Source: Magicicada septendecula | Taxonomy: Eukaryota; Arthropoda; Insecta; Hemiptera; Cicadidae | Reading direction: 5' to 3' | DNA: 64,000 nucleotides | NCBI GenBank assembly: GCA_034769895.1 | Contig: CM068369.1 | Span: forward strand, 148,776,574 to 148,840,573 | In this document: positions 48,224 through 61,647 of the stretch, piece after piece | How positions within the stretch are numbered: the first letter of the stretch is position 1 | Layout: each line of letters starts with the position of its first letter | The notes under the pieces: generated by a model | Database searches by the model: none | The model's input: only the letters and a program-made list of their open reading frames with translations | What the model was told of the DNA's origin: nothing | Program-made: the position numbers and the translations under genes

Positions 48224-51021
48224 TATGGCTACAATAAGCAAGAAAAAGAAACTCAATTGATAATTTTGGGATCTGCAGAATAAAATTGTGTTGCTTTCAG
48301 TATACAAATTTTCTCCAGTATTAATAATATAATTGTTTAATTTTGTTAAATACTTCTGTATTTAAGGGTAAATAATTTAAATATAATTTATTTTAAGGTA
48401 AACAATTTTATGTAATTAAGGTTTAGCAAGGTTAAATTAAAGTTTTTAACGAAAAACTGTATTTAACGAGTATTAAAAAATAAACATAAATGAGTAGAGG
48501 TATTTTTCTTGTCAAAGAGATATATACTTTAGTGTTTGGTTTTTCTTAGAAATGTGTTCTTTACAAACAAATTGAATATTTCATAAAAAAACGCCATTTA
48601 AAGTTTATTGACATTTACCAGCTCCAGAAAATCAAATACTAATATAAATTTATGTGTGTGTTTGTGTATGTGTGTGTGTGTGTGTGTGTGTGTTCAGTAA
48701 AATCGGATGTTTTAAATTTACTGAAAATAAAATACCAAATACAATTTTATAAACGAATTTACGTTTCAGAGAGGCTGCTTGTGAGAATATTTGAATAAGT
48801 CACATGTAAGAGAAAAATCAATATTATGTATATCAAAAACCTGCCATCGCACACTTGGAAAGCTTCTCAGTTCCCTAAGTAAACTGTATATTAGATCGGG
48901 CGTGTGTATAATTCAATTTCTGTAGATTCCAAAGTCACTTCAGTTCTGATTTACTACATGCCTTTTGTAAAATAATAAAACGGACTGAATTCAGTAAATT
49001 AACATTTTTTATATACATTTCTACAAGTTTACGACTAGCTTTTTAGTTACAAATTTTATGGTAAGTTTGTATACTTAGGCAAAGTTAATTTGTATTATAC
49101 GCCTATCTATAGACAGAGAAAAATTAAAGTCAGAATTCAGTATATACTTAATATATATATAAATACATTAAAATACTTCAGTACACTGAGTGTATTCAAG
49201 AATTTCTGTTATATTATACCAGCGTTTGGTATATCACACTCGCTTGTATCTGATCAGAAGATCTCGTGAGAGTGGCTATAATTCTGTAAGGAATGTAAAA
49301 CCATCGCCAGATAATTTTCTATATTATGTATAACAAAATACATATGTTAACTCCAGTATTATGTTACATTAAGGTCTTGACCTGCATGTGTCTTTAATGT
49401 TAACATGCTAATAATTACTGTACAGTTAATTCCTCCAGTAGCTGAGAGGACTGTGTCTTTGCGTATGATAAAGGAATTCACACAATACGTACTTATAGGG
49501 TAATTAAATCTCACCAATGATGCGAACTTGGGAACGCCTAAATGTTAAAAACAGTTATAAAAAACACCAGGACATCACGAATACAGTCGTAGTAAGATTT
49601 TAGACATTTTCCGTTATTTTTAAAAATGCGGTAGAAGAATAACCACAAGTATGGAAAGACCGTATCAGCGAGCATAATGTAGTAGTTTCTTTAGTTCCAC
49701 AATCATTTTGTGTTTACACGTGGATAAATGAATATACTACTAATGCGCACAGTAGACTAATATTTCAAACATTGATATCTCTAAAGTAAAATATATGCGC
49801 GGGGTTGATTTTTCTTCTAGTTAATGAACACGTTGTTAGACAGGTGAAATGTAACCAGTCGTTAGTCAATGAGGGACTGATCTATAAAGGAAGCTTCAAT
49901 TCTACTGTAGAAACGATTTAGTTTAACTTTATGGAGTTACATTCCATAATACAAATCTACCAGTGAAGAAGTCGGTCAGTGAACACATGTCACTAATAAA
50001 TAGAAATTCATTACATCCAAGGTATATGCTTTTCTAATATATTAATATGTTCTTTAATAATACTGAAAAATATTTAGAAATGCTTAAAGTAATTAATAAC
50101 TATGGATCTAAAAATGGTTCTAAAAATGGATTTAAATTAGGGTTTCATCATCAATTTTATGAACATTAAGTTTAGTTTTTTGTATATTATATAATAAGCT
50201 TTATATCTATTGACTTCCATAAATTTTAAAGACTGCATGTATAAAATGAGTCACAAACAATTTCTTTCTGGGCTTTAAATAAAATATTTTAATAGCTTAA
50301 GGACAACTAGATCTACTAACAAAATTTAATAAACACACAGTCTTAACCACAGTACTGCGTAAGCCTACGTAAATTATACAAGTGCTTATTACTTGTTAAA
50401 ATTCCGCTCAGTTAGTCAGCATTATATATATTAAATTGCTTAGCGTGTCAGGTCATTTCTTAATTATAAACCACTGATTTGGAGAACTTATCAAATCTAC
50501 AGACTTTGTAAAATCCGCTTCACAAGTTGAATCAAGCTTACAATTTAAAACAAAGGTGGAATAACTTGAGTTAACTTCTCGAATATTACCATAGTTTAAG
50601 TCTACTGGTTCAGCCCGACTGGTTGTGTTACAAGTATTTCAGTTATGTTTAAGAGGTTGTAGACTTCTTGGTATTGTGTTGTAGGAATATTAACGGCTTT
50701 TATATTTGGTAACAACTGCGGTATTTTAAAAGTAATAACTTAAGTGATTATTACTGATATTGTGTGTATTGAATAGATTATTTACTTAATGGACTATTGT
50801 ACTGTTGAATTAAGCGATTTGAAATGTAGTAACAACAAAAACAGCAATTATTTAACTGTGTTTCGTCTAAATTTCCTTATATATCGTGTAACATGTAAAA
50901 ATACAAACAGTAATATTTTAATTAGGTAGTATTTTAAGAGTATTGTGGTAGTATTATTAACATCAAAACTTTAATAAACGTTTGAAATAAATTTAAAACA
51001 AAGACACTTTTTGTGTTAATT
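48224..51021. other. AT-rich stretch with (TG)n at 48669-48692
   Basis: The TG microsatellite (about 12 units, extended imperfectly from 48651) is the only clear feature. No coding signal longer than chance was recognised. Confidence 0.55.
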
Positions 51022-52645
51022 TGTGCCGGGACTTTGAATTTTTGTATTACCCCATCAGTTGAATGATGAAGAGTTGGGTCCTATTATCAATAAGTTAAAA
51101 AAGGGAAACATCCAGGCCCCTTATTTTTTGTCCAAGGGCGTCCTATTTTGTAGGGAAAGAAAAGGTCGAGTCCCTAAAATTGTGCTGCCTAGCAAGTTAG
51201 TGCCCATGGTCTTCATTTATTATCATAATTCCTCAGTAGGTGGACTTAAGCGAATGTCAAAGACCATTTCCAGTATCAGGAAGCATTTTATCTGTAAGGG
51301 CATTGATAGAGACATTGCTGCTAGGGTTAAGGTATGTCATCTTTGCGGGTTAAGCAAGCCTGGCGAAAACACCAAGTTGGGTTTGTTGTCATCGGACATG
51401 GCGAGCAGACCAATGGAAAAGTTGTTCATCGACTACGCGGGACCTCTCCCACGTAGCAATTCAGGTAATTCTTTGCTGCTTGTTTGTGTGGATGATTTCT
51501 CTAAGTTTGTATGGTTATTGCCCTTACGGCAGGCAAACTCTCGATTGACCATACTGGCACTTCAGAACCATATATTTCAGCATTTCGGACTTCCGGCCAT
51601 CATTGTTCTGACAATGGTCCACAATTCATTTCGGGCGAATCCGGCGAATGTGCTTCGCCAACGGTATCCGACATGTAACCACTTCACCTTATTACTCTCA
51701 GCCGTCCCACGGCAAAAGGTTTAACAGGAATCTTAGATCTGCTTTGATTGCTTATCATGCAGAACCACAGAATTGTTGGGACTGGAATCTCAAGTGGTTA
51801 CAGTTAGTCTTTCATACGGCCCTCCATGAAAGTCATAAGCCCGTTCCCTTTGAGGTGATGTTTGAATTCCCGCCCACACTTCCATTGCCTAACTTATGGA
51901 AAATTGAAGATCTTCTGGCTAATCCTCCAGACATTAGGGCAGCGAACAGGTGGACAGAAGCCCGGAAGAATCTGCTCCGTGCGCACGAGCGTGTCCGTGT
52001 TCTTTATAATCAGAGGCAAATTCCCAATCCCTTTAAGGTTAGGGATTTGGTCTATTGCCAGAGCCACACGATCAGTTCAGCCGTGGACAAACGAGCCGCC
52101 AAATTATGTTATCGTTGGTCCCGTCCAAACCGCATTCTAAGGTTTGTGTCACCAGTGACGGTGAGGCTGGAAGATCCCAACGGTGAAATTATGAGATCCC
52201 AATTTGAGAAATTGACCACTCACGTATCGAAATTGAAGTTTTGCCATATGGCATAGGTAGGTGAGTGGTGGTAGAGAGGTTGTTTTTAGTGAAAGTGTTG
52301 AATTGGCTCTTGGGTTCTTAGTTTGTGAGTTTGGGAGGCCTTAGGAGGTCAGAGCTCTAGTGCACGCGCGTGATTTCTTCCCTTCTTCTTCTTCTGTCTG
52401 TCGTCCCTTTATGCTGGCCCTGATCAAGTCAGCATACAGATACAGGGAGCTTATACACATACACATCCAGGTACACACGCACTCACACAGTTTCGATTTC
52501 TTAATCTTCTTCTTCTATCGTTTTCCACAAAGCCTCTAACGTCCTGAGAGCAGTATGTTTTTCCTGAGACTCCCGAAGTAGCCAAGAGGTCCAGTTGTAA
52601 TTACTTTTGTTCTTGGGTAACCAACTTGCCCTTTTGGGGTTGGGG
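51022..52645 (+). mobile_element. Partial Ty3/Gypsy element related to the 28-42-kb one
   Basis: Starts with an LTR-tip sequence, TGTGCCGGGACTTTGAATTT (51022), identical to the tip at 52646. It consists mainly of an integrase region: NSSVGGLKRMSKTISSIRKH (about 51230), CHLCGLSK (about 51339), FIDYAGPLPRSNSGN (about 51427), the FNRNLRSALIAYHAE helix (about 51720) and a C-terminal region to 52256. The untranslated interior and polypurine tract follow (52632-52645). Most of the element is gone and what remains is broken. The family is close to, but distinct from, the large element. Confidence 0.75.
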
Positions 52646-53100
52646 TGTGCCGGGACTTTGAATTTTCCCGGCGCATGTAGAGTGGTTCAGGGCTACCAAC
52701 ACGGTTGGCACCAGTGCCTGCCAGTGCCATTGTCGAAGCAACGGCGACGCGATTTAGTGACCTGTCTGGTGGTTAGCTGTTCGCTGTGTTTTGGGATTTC
52801 AGAGTGACTGTCTAGTTAGTTTAGCCAAAGGCTTTATTTATTTTTGACAAACTGCGACAGGTTTGTTTTATGCAGGCAAGTACGACCAACACACCATTGT
52901 TTCCGTCTCATTTCTCAGCAAGCCTTCAACCAGGATATTCCCTTTGGTCTGACGGCCTAGGTTATGGGTGTCGGTATTCTTTTCATGCGTCTGTAGTTTC
53001 CTCAAGATGTTTAGGGTCCCTGCCTCAGCCAGGAAAAAGGGGGAAGATCGGTGGTCATGCGAACATCTGTGACCACCAGCGTTGTTCTCCCTCATTGGGT
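52646..53100 (+). repeat. 3' LTR of the partial Gypsy element (end uncertain)
   Basis: Begins TGTGCCGGGA right after the polypurine tract. The tip TGCCGGGA...TCCCGGCG can fold into a hairpin as in the large element's LTR. GC-richer sequence continues to about 53100; I could not fix the right end, so this end is nominal. Confidence 0.55.
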
Positions 53101-54239
53101 ATGCTAGTCTGGAAATATATCGAATATGTATATCATTTATGTCTATTTTCTAAATACTATAAATTAATAACTATCAATCCTTGTCAACACTTAAGTTGTG
53201 CCAGCAACGTAAAATCTAATAAATCTTGTTATTATGTTAAAAATGTGTTGAAGCTCCAGCCCACTTTTCGCTTCCTCTAGGTTCATTTCCTGTGACCGCT
53301 ATAAATTTCACTTAACATATTGTGAAAAGTACTTAGAATAAATAGTGGTAATTATGTGGTCTGATTTACCTGTTGTACAATAATTAATAATAATTGCTAC
53401 TGAAGTCGGAAGAAATAATAAGAGACAAGAATAAGCTGTGAAATAATCCTTACCAATGTAAGGAAAATAGACGATTAAGAGATTAATGTCAGACACAACA
53501 CGTATTAAGTTAAACCATTCTGCAGACGAACACTAAATGTTTATGTGGGCGACAAAACCACGTTTCGATTCAGACATTTCCATGTGTTGATAACGCAGTT
53601 TGCATTCCGTACATTCGGACCTGGCAATCACCATTGGAATTAAATACATTATTTTCGCCAGCTTGTTCGAATCATTTAACTCGCAGTATGCTGTAATGTG
53701 ATGAGAAGACAGCCCATGAACAAAGCAATTAGAGTAATGAAGCCGTTACTTTGCTCCAGTTAATCGATGCAGCAACAAGGTTATCTGTGATAGTCTCCGC
53801 GGTTAGATCAATAGCATAACCGCACGGAATTTTAAAGTGTTTATCATAGAAACAAATTCCTTCTTATTTTCCAAATCAGGATTTTATCTCACAATTTTTT
53901 TATCTCAGGAATTTTTTCTAATTCCCTCATTCTTTTCTTCTGTATGGACGCAGTCCTAGACGAAATTTGTGGGATACTGTCTTACATGAATATTCTAATA
54001 CGCAATATTTATACTTCCTTTTCTATTTCTTTAATACATGGTCATGTTAGGAAGTAGGCCACGAAGTTTTTGAAAATGAATATCACTTTTTGTCAAAGGT
54101 TTTACTAGAGTATAGGCTCCAATTTTGTATATATAATTAGTGTATAGATGTGTACATATAATTTAGGTAAGAAATTTAAATTTAAGGTTCTTTAACTTGA
54201 ATGAAAAATTAAAAGATTACAAACAACGGTAGAAAAAAC
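53101..54239. other. Stretch without recognisable gene
   Basis: AT-rich DNA after the LTR; the true LTR end may lie within its first part. No coding or RNA signal recognised. Confidence 0.4.
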
Positions 54240-54400
54240 ACTTAGAAAGAATGACAGATTCAAGACTGGCCAAACAAGTCTGGAAATACAAACCTATAGG
54301 ACACGGGTGTGTGGGTAGACCCAAGAAGAGATGGACGGAGAGGGTTTTTTTAGGCGAACGGGCAGAACCTTGCCTATGCCGTCTTTTGAAGGTGATGATG
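54240..54400 (+). pseudogene. LINE 3' end (C-terminus of the polymerase)
   Basis: The frame from 54251 reads MTDSRLAKQVWKYKPIGHG and GRPKKRWTERV, the characteristic C-terminal tail of many arthropod LINE polymerases ('R...W.P.G....GRP.KRW...'). After a frame disturbance, 'gaacgggcagaaccttgcct' and the terminal 'gatgatgata' fit the usual end of such open reading frames. It is 5'-truncated to about 160 bases, the normal fate of a LINE insertion, and is not functional. Confidence 0.65.
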
Positions 54401-54599
54401 ATAACTTATAGTTTCTACGTATTTAACACGTACTTACTTACTAACTTATTACGTACGCTTACTACGTAAGTAATACGAAAATTATAGAAAAATAATAAAG
54501 TATGTGTTTTAATGTGTTGTCTGTGGAAAAACAGCTATTTCTTTCTAAAAAATAGTGAAATTCATAAATCAATTAGCACAATCAAGTTTGTTGTTTTAC

Positions 54600-54830
54600 G
54601 AACGTACAATTGTTGAGTGATAACGATAGGGAGACGGGTAGCGTTTTAGGCACGCGACGTAAAATTTGTCCAACGACCGTAGCTAGATGGACAGCACGAC
54701 AAGGGTGTCTAAAGAGTGTGTGTGCGCGCTCGCGCTCGCGCTCGCGTGTGTGTGAGGGGGTTTGTGTTGCGTCTGTTCCTGTGAGTTCGAGATATCCTAA
54801 TGAAGGCAGGAAATGTCTTTAGATTACAGT
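54600..54830. other. CpG-rich patch with GC/GT microsatellite
   Basis: GC-richer patch; 54726-54760 is 'gcgcgctcgcgctcgcgctc' followed by a TG run. The frame at 54610-54822 has no known domain. A CpG-rich promoter is possible but nothing downstream supports it. Confidence 0.3.
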
Positions 54831-55559
54831 AATCTATAGGCCTACATATATTTATATGGAGTTTTTAATACTGTCACCGACCAATATAAAAAATAACCTA
54901 CAATGTAATAATGTATAATGTAACAATGTTGTTCCAGTATAATAACGTTGTAACTGAATCTTTCTCATAAAGAGCCTTTCAGGAACTATGACACTCTTTA
55001 GGGGACACGTGAAATGTTGAACTACCATTCATAATTTGAATACTTTTAGACAGGTTGTTGTCGGTTAGATGTAATTCTATCTACTACTGGAACACTGGTT
55101 ACCCGTCTCAATTAAAACTTTCTGTTGACATGCTGAAATATTTAATAAGTTATTAAAAAACGAATAATAAATGTCGAAATCATAGTAAAGTATTGCTGTT
55201 CGATTCAATGGCCGCTGGCTATATACGTCAATTCAAGCAATATATATATATATATATATAGACTTAGCGCCGCATAATTTCTTCATCACACCCCAATTTT
55301 TACCCAGGGTATCTAAAACAAATTTGACGAACTTGTATAAGTACATTTTTAGGTGATGAAGTTATTTTGCCCAAGTTATGGTGTGTCAGCGTACGAAAAA
55401 CTTATACAAATTTTTATACATCGTATTTTTGGTGTACGCTGAAGCCAGACAACCTGTTCGATATATACAAATGTATATAATGAAATATGGGTAGTTAGTC
55501 GGCCATATTGGCATTCGTAATAATTATTCTATAAAATTTGTAACATGTGTAAAAAAGAC
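54831..55559. other. AT-rich stretch with (AT)n and a short inverted repeat
   Basis: (AT)n at about 55237-55260. An inverted pair 'cagcgtac' (55387) and 'gtacgctg' (55434) could fold as a hairpin with a loop of about 40 bases. No gene recognised. Confidence 0.45.
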
Positions 55560-55772
55560 AGACACTACAGAGGGAAGTGTGTTTTTATTCTGTTTAGTTG
55601 GTATAACGAAATATTGCGACCTGCCATATTTATTCTGTTTAGTCGTCGCTGTGCGGTAATTCGTTTTCGTTTGTTAACGTGTGTGGGACAGAATTTTGTT
55701 ATTCGTATGAAGTGTTTGTGATTGCAAGTCGAAGTAAAAATATGTTGGAGGCGCTAGGAATAATAATGAAAG
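55560..55772 (+). other. Candidate first exon of a host transcription unit
   Basis: A patch of balanced composition ends at a strong splice donor, GAAAG|GTAAGG (donor GT at 55773). An ATG at 55742 opens a short frame (MLEALGIIMK) that would run into a stop just after splicing to the next exon, so the exon is probably mainly 5' untranslated. The start is not defined; the left border is nominal. Confidence 0.35.
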
Positions 55773-57619
55773 GTAAGGTGATCATTTATTTAGTGTATGT
55801 TGTCCGTTGTTTGTAGGAAATTAGCTGTGTTAGGTTATGTATGAATCTCGATTACTATGGGTCTGTAACACTAGGCCTACCGGTTGTTATAGACCCAACT
55901 ATACATAATATCACTGTGTTCTGTCCAAAATTTAATAATGGAGCAAATTAGCATTCTAATTTAATTAATACAATATACCTAGGCTAACACCATGCGTTCT
56001 TATGGGAGTAAAAATTTAATTTTTTGTCTCCGTAAATAGGTTCGACCGCCGTTTAAAATTATTTTTCTCGTGTTTATATAACATAGAAGAATATAATAAA
56101 AATATATCAGCGCAATATCAGCATTGATGAGAATCTTCATAATTACCCAAGGGGTAATTAACTCATTTTTAAAAAAAAGTCCCTGTAAGGCACTGACTGC
56201 AATTTAATTGAATAATGTTTCTTTATTATAGATACTCCTGTAAGTCTGACAATTACTACTCTAGCCTACCTATATTTGTGTAATGTATCCAGTTTGTAAG
56301 TCATTTTATTCGTAAAATGTCGTCCTACCTAACACAAGATGATAGGCCTTACCATAATATATTTAATTTGAACTCTGCTCGTATTTAACTAGTTACATAT
56401 TTTATTTAATTCTTCAGTCCAGCTATATTACTCTAAATATACTTTCAAATTCAGCATTTTTCAGAGAAACGTAATTACTTGATAAGATATGACAACGGTA
56501 GAAAGTTAAGGTTAATTTTAAGACCTAATATAAAAAAATTTATAATATAGGCCTATGTGTACTATATCCTCACTGAAGCAAACTGTTGTAATTGTTTGTA
56601 CACATAGTTACTTTCATACCATTGAGTCCATTAAATTGTAATATATTTGTCATAAAAATTTTGTTTTAACACAGCTCTGCTTTAAAAATTAAGGGCTAAC
56701 ATTTGTCAGGTAAAAGAAAAATTGAAAAGAGAATTTGACCTGTGACTTCTTTAATTTTTGACTTAAACATGCATTTTAATCTCGATTAAATTTTTTAATA
56801 AAATTGTGCTGTTTTTAAATTTTATAATATTAACTTGCAGACAGAAAAGGTTTTGCTGGTGACTAAAGAAAGCATCGTTCTTTTATCTTATGTAAAATTT
56901 ATTATTGCATGCAAGTCTGATTAAAGCTCACTAAACTAAAATTATCACTGCTTACAGCAGCAGGTTCTTATACCCGATAATTGATGTAGGCCTATAGTGT
57001 TATTTTTATTTAATTTCTTATTATCTGTATTTATAATCTGTAACTTAATGTGTAGAATTGTATTTATATTGTTTAACCTCCTAAATGATACTCAACTAAT
57101 ATCACATGAAATTTTGAAAAATTAGTATCTTAATATTCTAAAATATTTTATGGGGTGTGTTATACTTAATAGTAGATTTAAATGATACAGAGTATGGATG
57201 AATTATCCTTAATGTATTTGCTAGTTATAATACCGTTATAATCAGGATTATATTATTCAATGTTAATCATTTGAACAGTTTTTGTTTTTCGAGTTTGTAT
57301 GATTATATTAGAAATCTTTTTCAGGAATCTTCAGTGCAGGGATGTAACCAAGCAATAGTGACTTGAGTTCATTTAAATTAAAATAGATTACTATAAAATA
57401 ACTACTAGATTATGCTGTAAATTTAATTTTTTTTAGAAATTTACACAAAATCCATTAACTTTTTGTAAATTCATAGTGCTAACCTACAAATATTGTGCTA
57501 GGTTAAGAAAATAAATTATTCTCTTAATTATTAGCTTAATATTATTATAATTATTAACTTAGTGAAAAATTATGTATGAGTTTTGTAATGGTCTTTCTGG
57601 TTTCTCCTGAACTTTCCAG
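55773..57619. other. AT-rich candidate intron
   Basis: No gene, terminal repeat or microsatellite of note; it separates candidate exons 1 and 2. Confidence 0.4.
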
Positions 57620-57708
57620 AATTGACTGGGAAAAAATGACTATTATTGCACCATCAGTAGTATCGACATCAGATGATATTGATGTGGAAAACATATGAAG
57701 TGGAGAAG
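57620..57708 (+). other. Candidate exon 2 of a host transcription unit
   Basis: Acceptor 'ctttccag' (AG at 57618-57619), donor GAGAAG|GTAATA (57709). An ATG at 57636 in good context (AAAAAATGA) starts MTIIAPSVVSTSDDIDVENI, then TGA at 57696, then SGE in the same frame up to the donor (phase 1). The frame continues cleanly into the next two exons apart from this stop, so the unit is a noncoding RNA, a pseudogene, or wrongly read here. Confidence 0.35.
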
Positions 57709-58484
57709 GTAATATAATGAAAGCAATTTAGCCTATAGATAATTTAAAATTTTCTTTTTCTGTTTGTGAATTTTGTAACATTAGCATATTTGATTTAATG
57801 TTTGTTTCATATGTAGTGTTAGGTTTACCTAAATTATCTTTACTTGACAAACTAGACTTGTATAGGTACTTTAAATCAATTAAGAAAATCAGCTTTGAAT
57901 GTAGCACAATTAATTCATACCATATTTCATTAATGTTTTGTTTTCAAAGCATTTTTTTGTTTGGGTGGTTAGCCTATTTAATTTGTGTTATGGCAAAGTT
58001 AATTTTCTGCATCAGGAATGTCCTATTTCATTGAGCAAGCTTTATAGGAGATTTTGAAGTTTGTGATAAAATAGCCATTAATGATTGTTTTGTCTTGTTA
58101 ATGACAACAATATAAAGTTATTAACAGTCCCATTTACATTTTAAATGAGAAAATTTAGTAACATAGTAGTTGGAATCATTTTATAATTAGTAGTATTATG
58201 TGTCAATGCTTTCAAATCAGGGGCTTCCTTTGGAAAGTATAATCATATGATAATTTTAAGATAAGTATTGTTAGAAGCTCTAAATAAGTTTGTTTGTATT
58301 ATTTTTTATATAAAGAGTTTTGGAAGCTGCTGGAAAACAAAAGTTCTTAATAAAGTACATAATTAGTTTAATAACATTATTTCCCATAAAATTGCAATTA
58401 TTTCATTTAGTAATTTGCACTTTTGTTGATACTGGCAATGATAATTATTTTTCTCTGTTAGCTAAAATTCTTTCTTTGTTACAG

Positions 58485-58546
58485 AGTCCATTGTTGTAGA
58501 AGCTCTTATGTCGCCAGATGATTGTGCAAAATTTATAAGTTTGGAG
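58485..58546 (+). other. Candidate exon 3 of a host transcription unit
   Basis: Acceptor 'ctttgttacag' (AG at 58483-58484), donor TTGGAG|GTAAAT (58547). In the phase set by the preceding exon it is fully open: SIVVEALMSPDDCAKFISLE. 62 bases, ending in phase 0. I do not recognise the protein. Confidence 0.4.
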
Positions 58547-60008
58547 GTAAATTTCTCCTTATAGAACTGCTGTATTCTTATATAGTTATCTCTCTCTGAC
58601 CTCTATTTTGCACTATGAGGTGTACACTTATTTCCATTCTTATTTGGTATTCTTTTATCTCTTTCTACTATTATTTAGTTACAATAGTTTAATCATAGTA
58701 GTCTCTTTATAATTGGTTTAGTGTTTTTTGTACACTGGTCTGTCCCTTAGTGTATATCATTGACTAACATTACTTACATGTGGTGTCACATGACAGGTGT
58801 TCTTAATTACGATTATAATACATTATGTCCTTTCTTATAATATTCTTATACTATTACAATAGTGGCATTACACCTTACTTGTGGTATAGACATTAACCTT
58901 TTACTTCTATTTGGTATTATAAAGTGGTTTTGTTCACGTTTTACTTAGTGAATCCCCTTTTGGTCGGTTTTGGTTCACTTTATTTACTTAAATTTTTATT
59001 TAAAATCCATTTTGGGTATCTTATATTGGTACCTGTAGAAAGCTTATCAGTTCTTCTTGGTTTAAGGCACAAAACATTTTGGTTTAGGTAGGTTTTTCCT
59101 ACTGATAGATGTGAATTTAGGTGAAATTTGTACCAACAATGTGTATGTTAGGTTGATACAAATTTACATTCTTTTAACCTTATTTTCTCAAGTTTGGTTT
59201 TATTAATGATAACTAATAACTCTTTAGTTATTGCCTTTTCTTATCTTACATGATTGTTTGACTATTTGAGTAATATTTGTTATTATTATGAGACAATTTT
59301 AATACTTCTTTATGTTACATGGGTGCTATGCATAACATGTTACTATGCTTTTATTCACAGCTTCTATTCAGTTAACAGTATAGTTACTTTCATTCTTTTA
59401 TAACATATCTTGTCATATACATTTATAATATTATCTGTTGTATATTGGTCATCTCAGTTAGTCAGTTCTTGTCCATCTCTTCAATCTGTAAGTTGTTCAG
59501 TCATTGCATATACGGGTAAGATGTTCTATAGTTGACTGGCTCTTGGAATCTATATTTTATGCAATGGTTGTTAGGTGTCTTTCTCGTAGTATGTTTCTTC
59601 CTTGTCTTCATTGGTTCCTTACTGACCGAAAACTATTGGGTTGTTGGTTCCTGTGGTACAATCATTGTTCGGTGCATCTTCTTTTTCTTATAATGTTATT
59701 TCACTCGTTAGTTACCATTAGTTTTATAAACTCTTATTGTTGTGAGTTTATCCTTGGTGATGAGTAGCTCATGTAGTTTCATGCTTGGCCTTTTAGAAGA
59801 AACACTTGGTTTGTCTCTTTCACTCAATTATTGACATGTGTTAATATTTTGGGTTACTGAAATATTTGGGCTCATATGTCTCGTTACAATATTAACTGGT
59901 TGTAGGCATATAAACTTATACACTGTTGTGAGAATTGTACAAAAGTACCTTTAAGCTAATTTCAAAACACAACATTTCAGAATTAATCACATTTTTTTCA
60001 CTTTATAG
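58547..60008. other. T-rich candidate intron
   Basis: Strongly T-biased with composition like the repeat at 20440 and 62560, but I could not find anchors that align. The frame at 59504-59767 shows no domain. Confidence 0.4.
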
Positions 60009-60068
60009 GCTATGTCACACCAAAAGAAAATGTACAGGTCACTTTCAACAACAGTTGACAACAGCTGA
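60009..60068 (+). other. Candidate last coding exon of a host transcription unit
   Basis: Acceptor 'tttttttcactttatag' with a good pyrimidine tract (AG at 60007-60008). In phase 0 it reads AMSHQKKMYRSLSTTVDNS and stops at 60066-60068. The nearest strong polyadenylation signal (AATAAATAAAA) is at about 61067-61077, which would give a 1-kb 3' untranslated region. The product is unrecognised. Confidence 0.4.
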
Positions 60069-61647
60069 CTGAATATTATCCGATGACAAAATACTAAACA
60101 GATGGGAGATAGTCACAATAACCAACCATTTTGTATATAGTCTTTAAAATGAGTTTTTTTTGCTTGTACACGGAAAACCTGGATCACTGTATTAAGATAT
60201 TTATTTTAGATATGTAGGTCAATTTATTAATTTTGAGCTATTAATTTAGCTAGTGTTAAGCTTTAAAACACAGTTATTTGTATGAAAGAAAAGTACAATT
60301 TTGTAGGCCAACTAATAAATCCAACTATGATTCTGAAAAATTGTCACGGGTAGGAAAATAAAAATAATAATAATTCACAGATCTGAATGACGTTTTACAG
60401 AATCGTGATAAACATAAAACTACTTTTGATAGTGATCCCATGCTCATCCCATGTTGAAACTTTCAGAATATGTAGAGGAAAACAATATCTTTCACATATA
60501 TTTTTTTGAGAATTTTAAAAATACAGTTTTTCAAAATTCAGTAAATGCAATAATGATGTGTTTATAAAAAATACATATATTTTCAACTAATTATGTTTTA
60601 TATCATATGAAAGCCCTTTAAAAGAGCTTTCAAATGAACTCGATGTCATTGTTCTAGCTTAATTAGAACACAAGTTGTGAACAAATCAATATTGTTGCGC
60701 AAGTCAAAAATTTTATTTTTTTTTTCATATTTGAGCACCCATTACTCAGTAACCTTTCGTCAGAAAAATGTGAAAAAATTGATTTGTCTTACTATTTATG
60801 AATACTACATGCATACTTAATTTCAAATAAATCTAAGAGGGTCAGGTTGTAGCACTTGTTGATTTGACACGGAATATCTCTTAAATGTAACTTGAAGTTT
60901 TCATTTTGTTGTAAACATACCAGTCTAGTTTTTCTATTTATAGTTTATGCTATTTTTTTTTAATAATTTGAACTAATTGAACCCCTAATCAATCCTACAC
61001 TCCCTCGCAGAAAAACCTATATTTAGTTCATTTATATTGTCATCTGAGTTTAGTTATGTTTGATGTAATAAATAAAATGTTTATTTCATCAAAGGTGTTT
61101 TCACTTTTTGTAATTATGTTCTTGTAAATAAATATTCTATGTACTTTATTAATGTAATCTTATAGTTACTGATAAAGTAACAAAGCCCAAATGTCTGTGT
61201 GGTATTTTTGTTGTAATAATATTTGTCTGATATGTATTATTTTTGCAATGTTTTTATGTATCTTCTCTGAAGAAATAATTTGTTCATTATCCTTAATATT
61301 TATTAATTATTGATACCTTAGAATTGAAACTGTTTTGTATAAATTTTGTAATAAAAATCAATGTACTTGTAAGTCATTTTTTATCAATAACCTATTGAAA
61401 ATAACACATTCCTTGTGCAATGCAAGTAGGCCTACCAAATACCTACCAAAAATGTATATCCCCAATTTTTGATAGAATATTTGATTTTTGTTGCCATCAG
61501 AATTTTACTTTCATGTTCCATAAGGAAATGGAAGTATGGTGGTGGCAAAAAAAAATCGTGTTAGAGATTTTTGCAGATTCTGATTATACTACCCTCAAAA
61601 CATGAAAAAAAGTAATTTTTCGAAAAGTGTCTGTGTGTCTGTCTAGA
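60069..61647. other. AT-rich stretch, possible 3' untranslated region, with hairpin
   Basis: A near-palindrome TGAAAGCC...GAGCTTTCA lies at 60608-60632. Polyadenylation-type signals at about 61067-61077 end the AT-rich block that may be the 3' part of the transcription unit. No coding signal. Confidence 0.45.
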
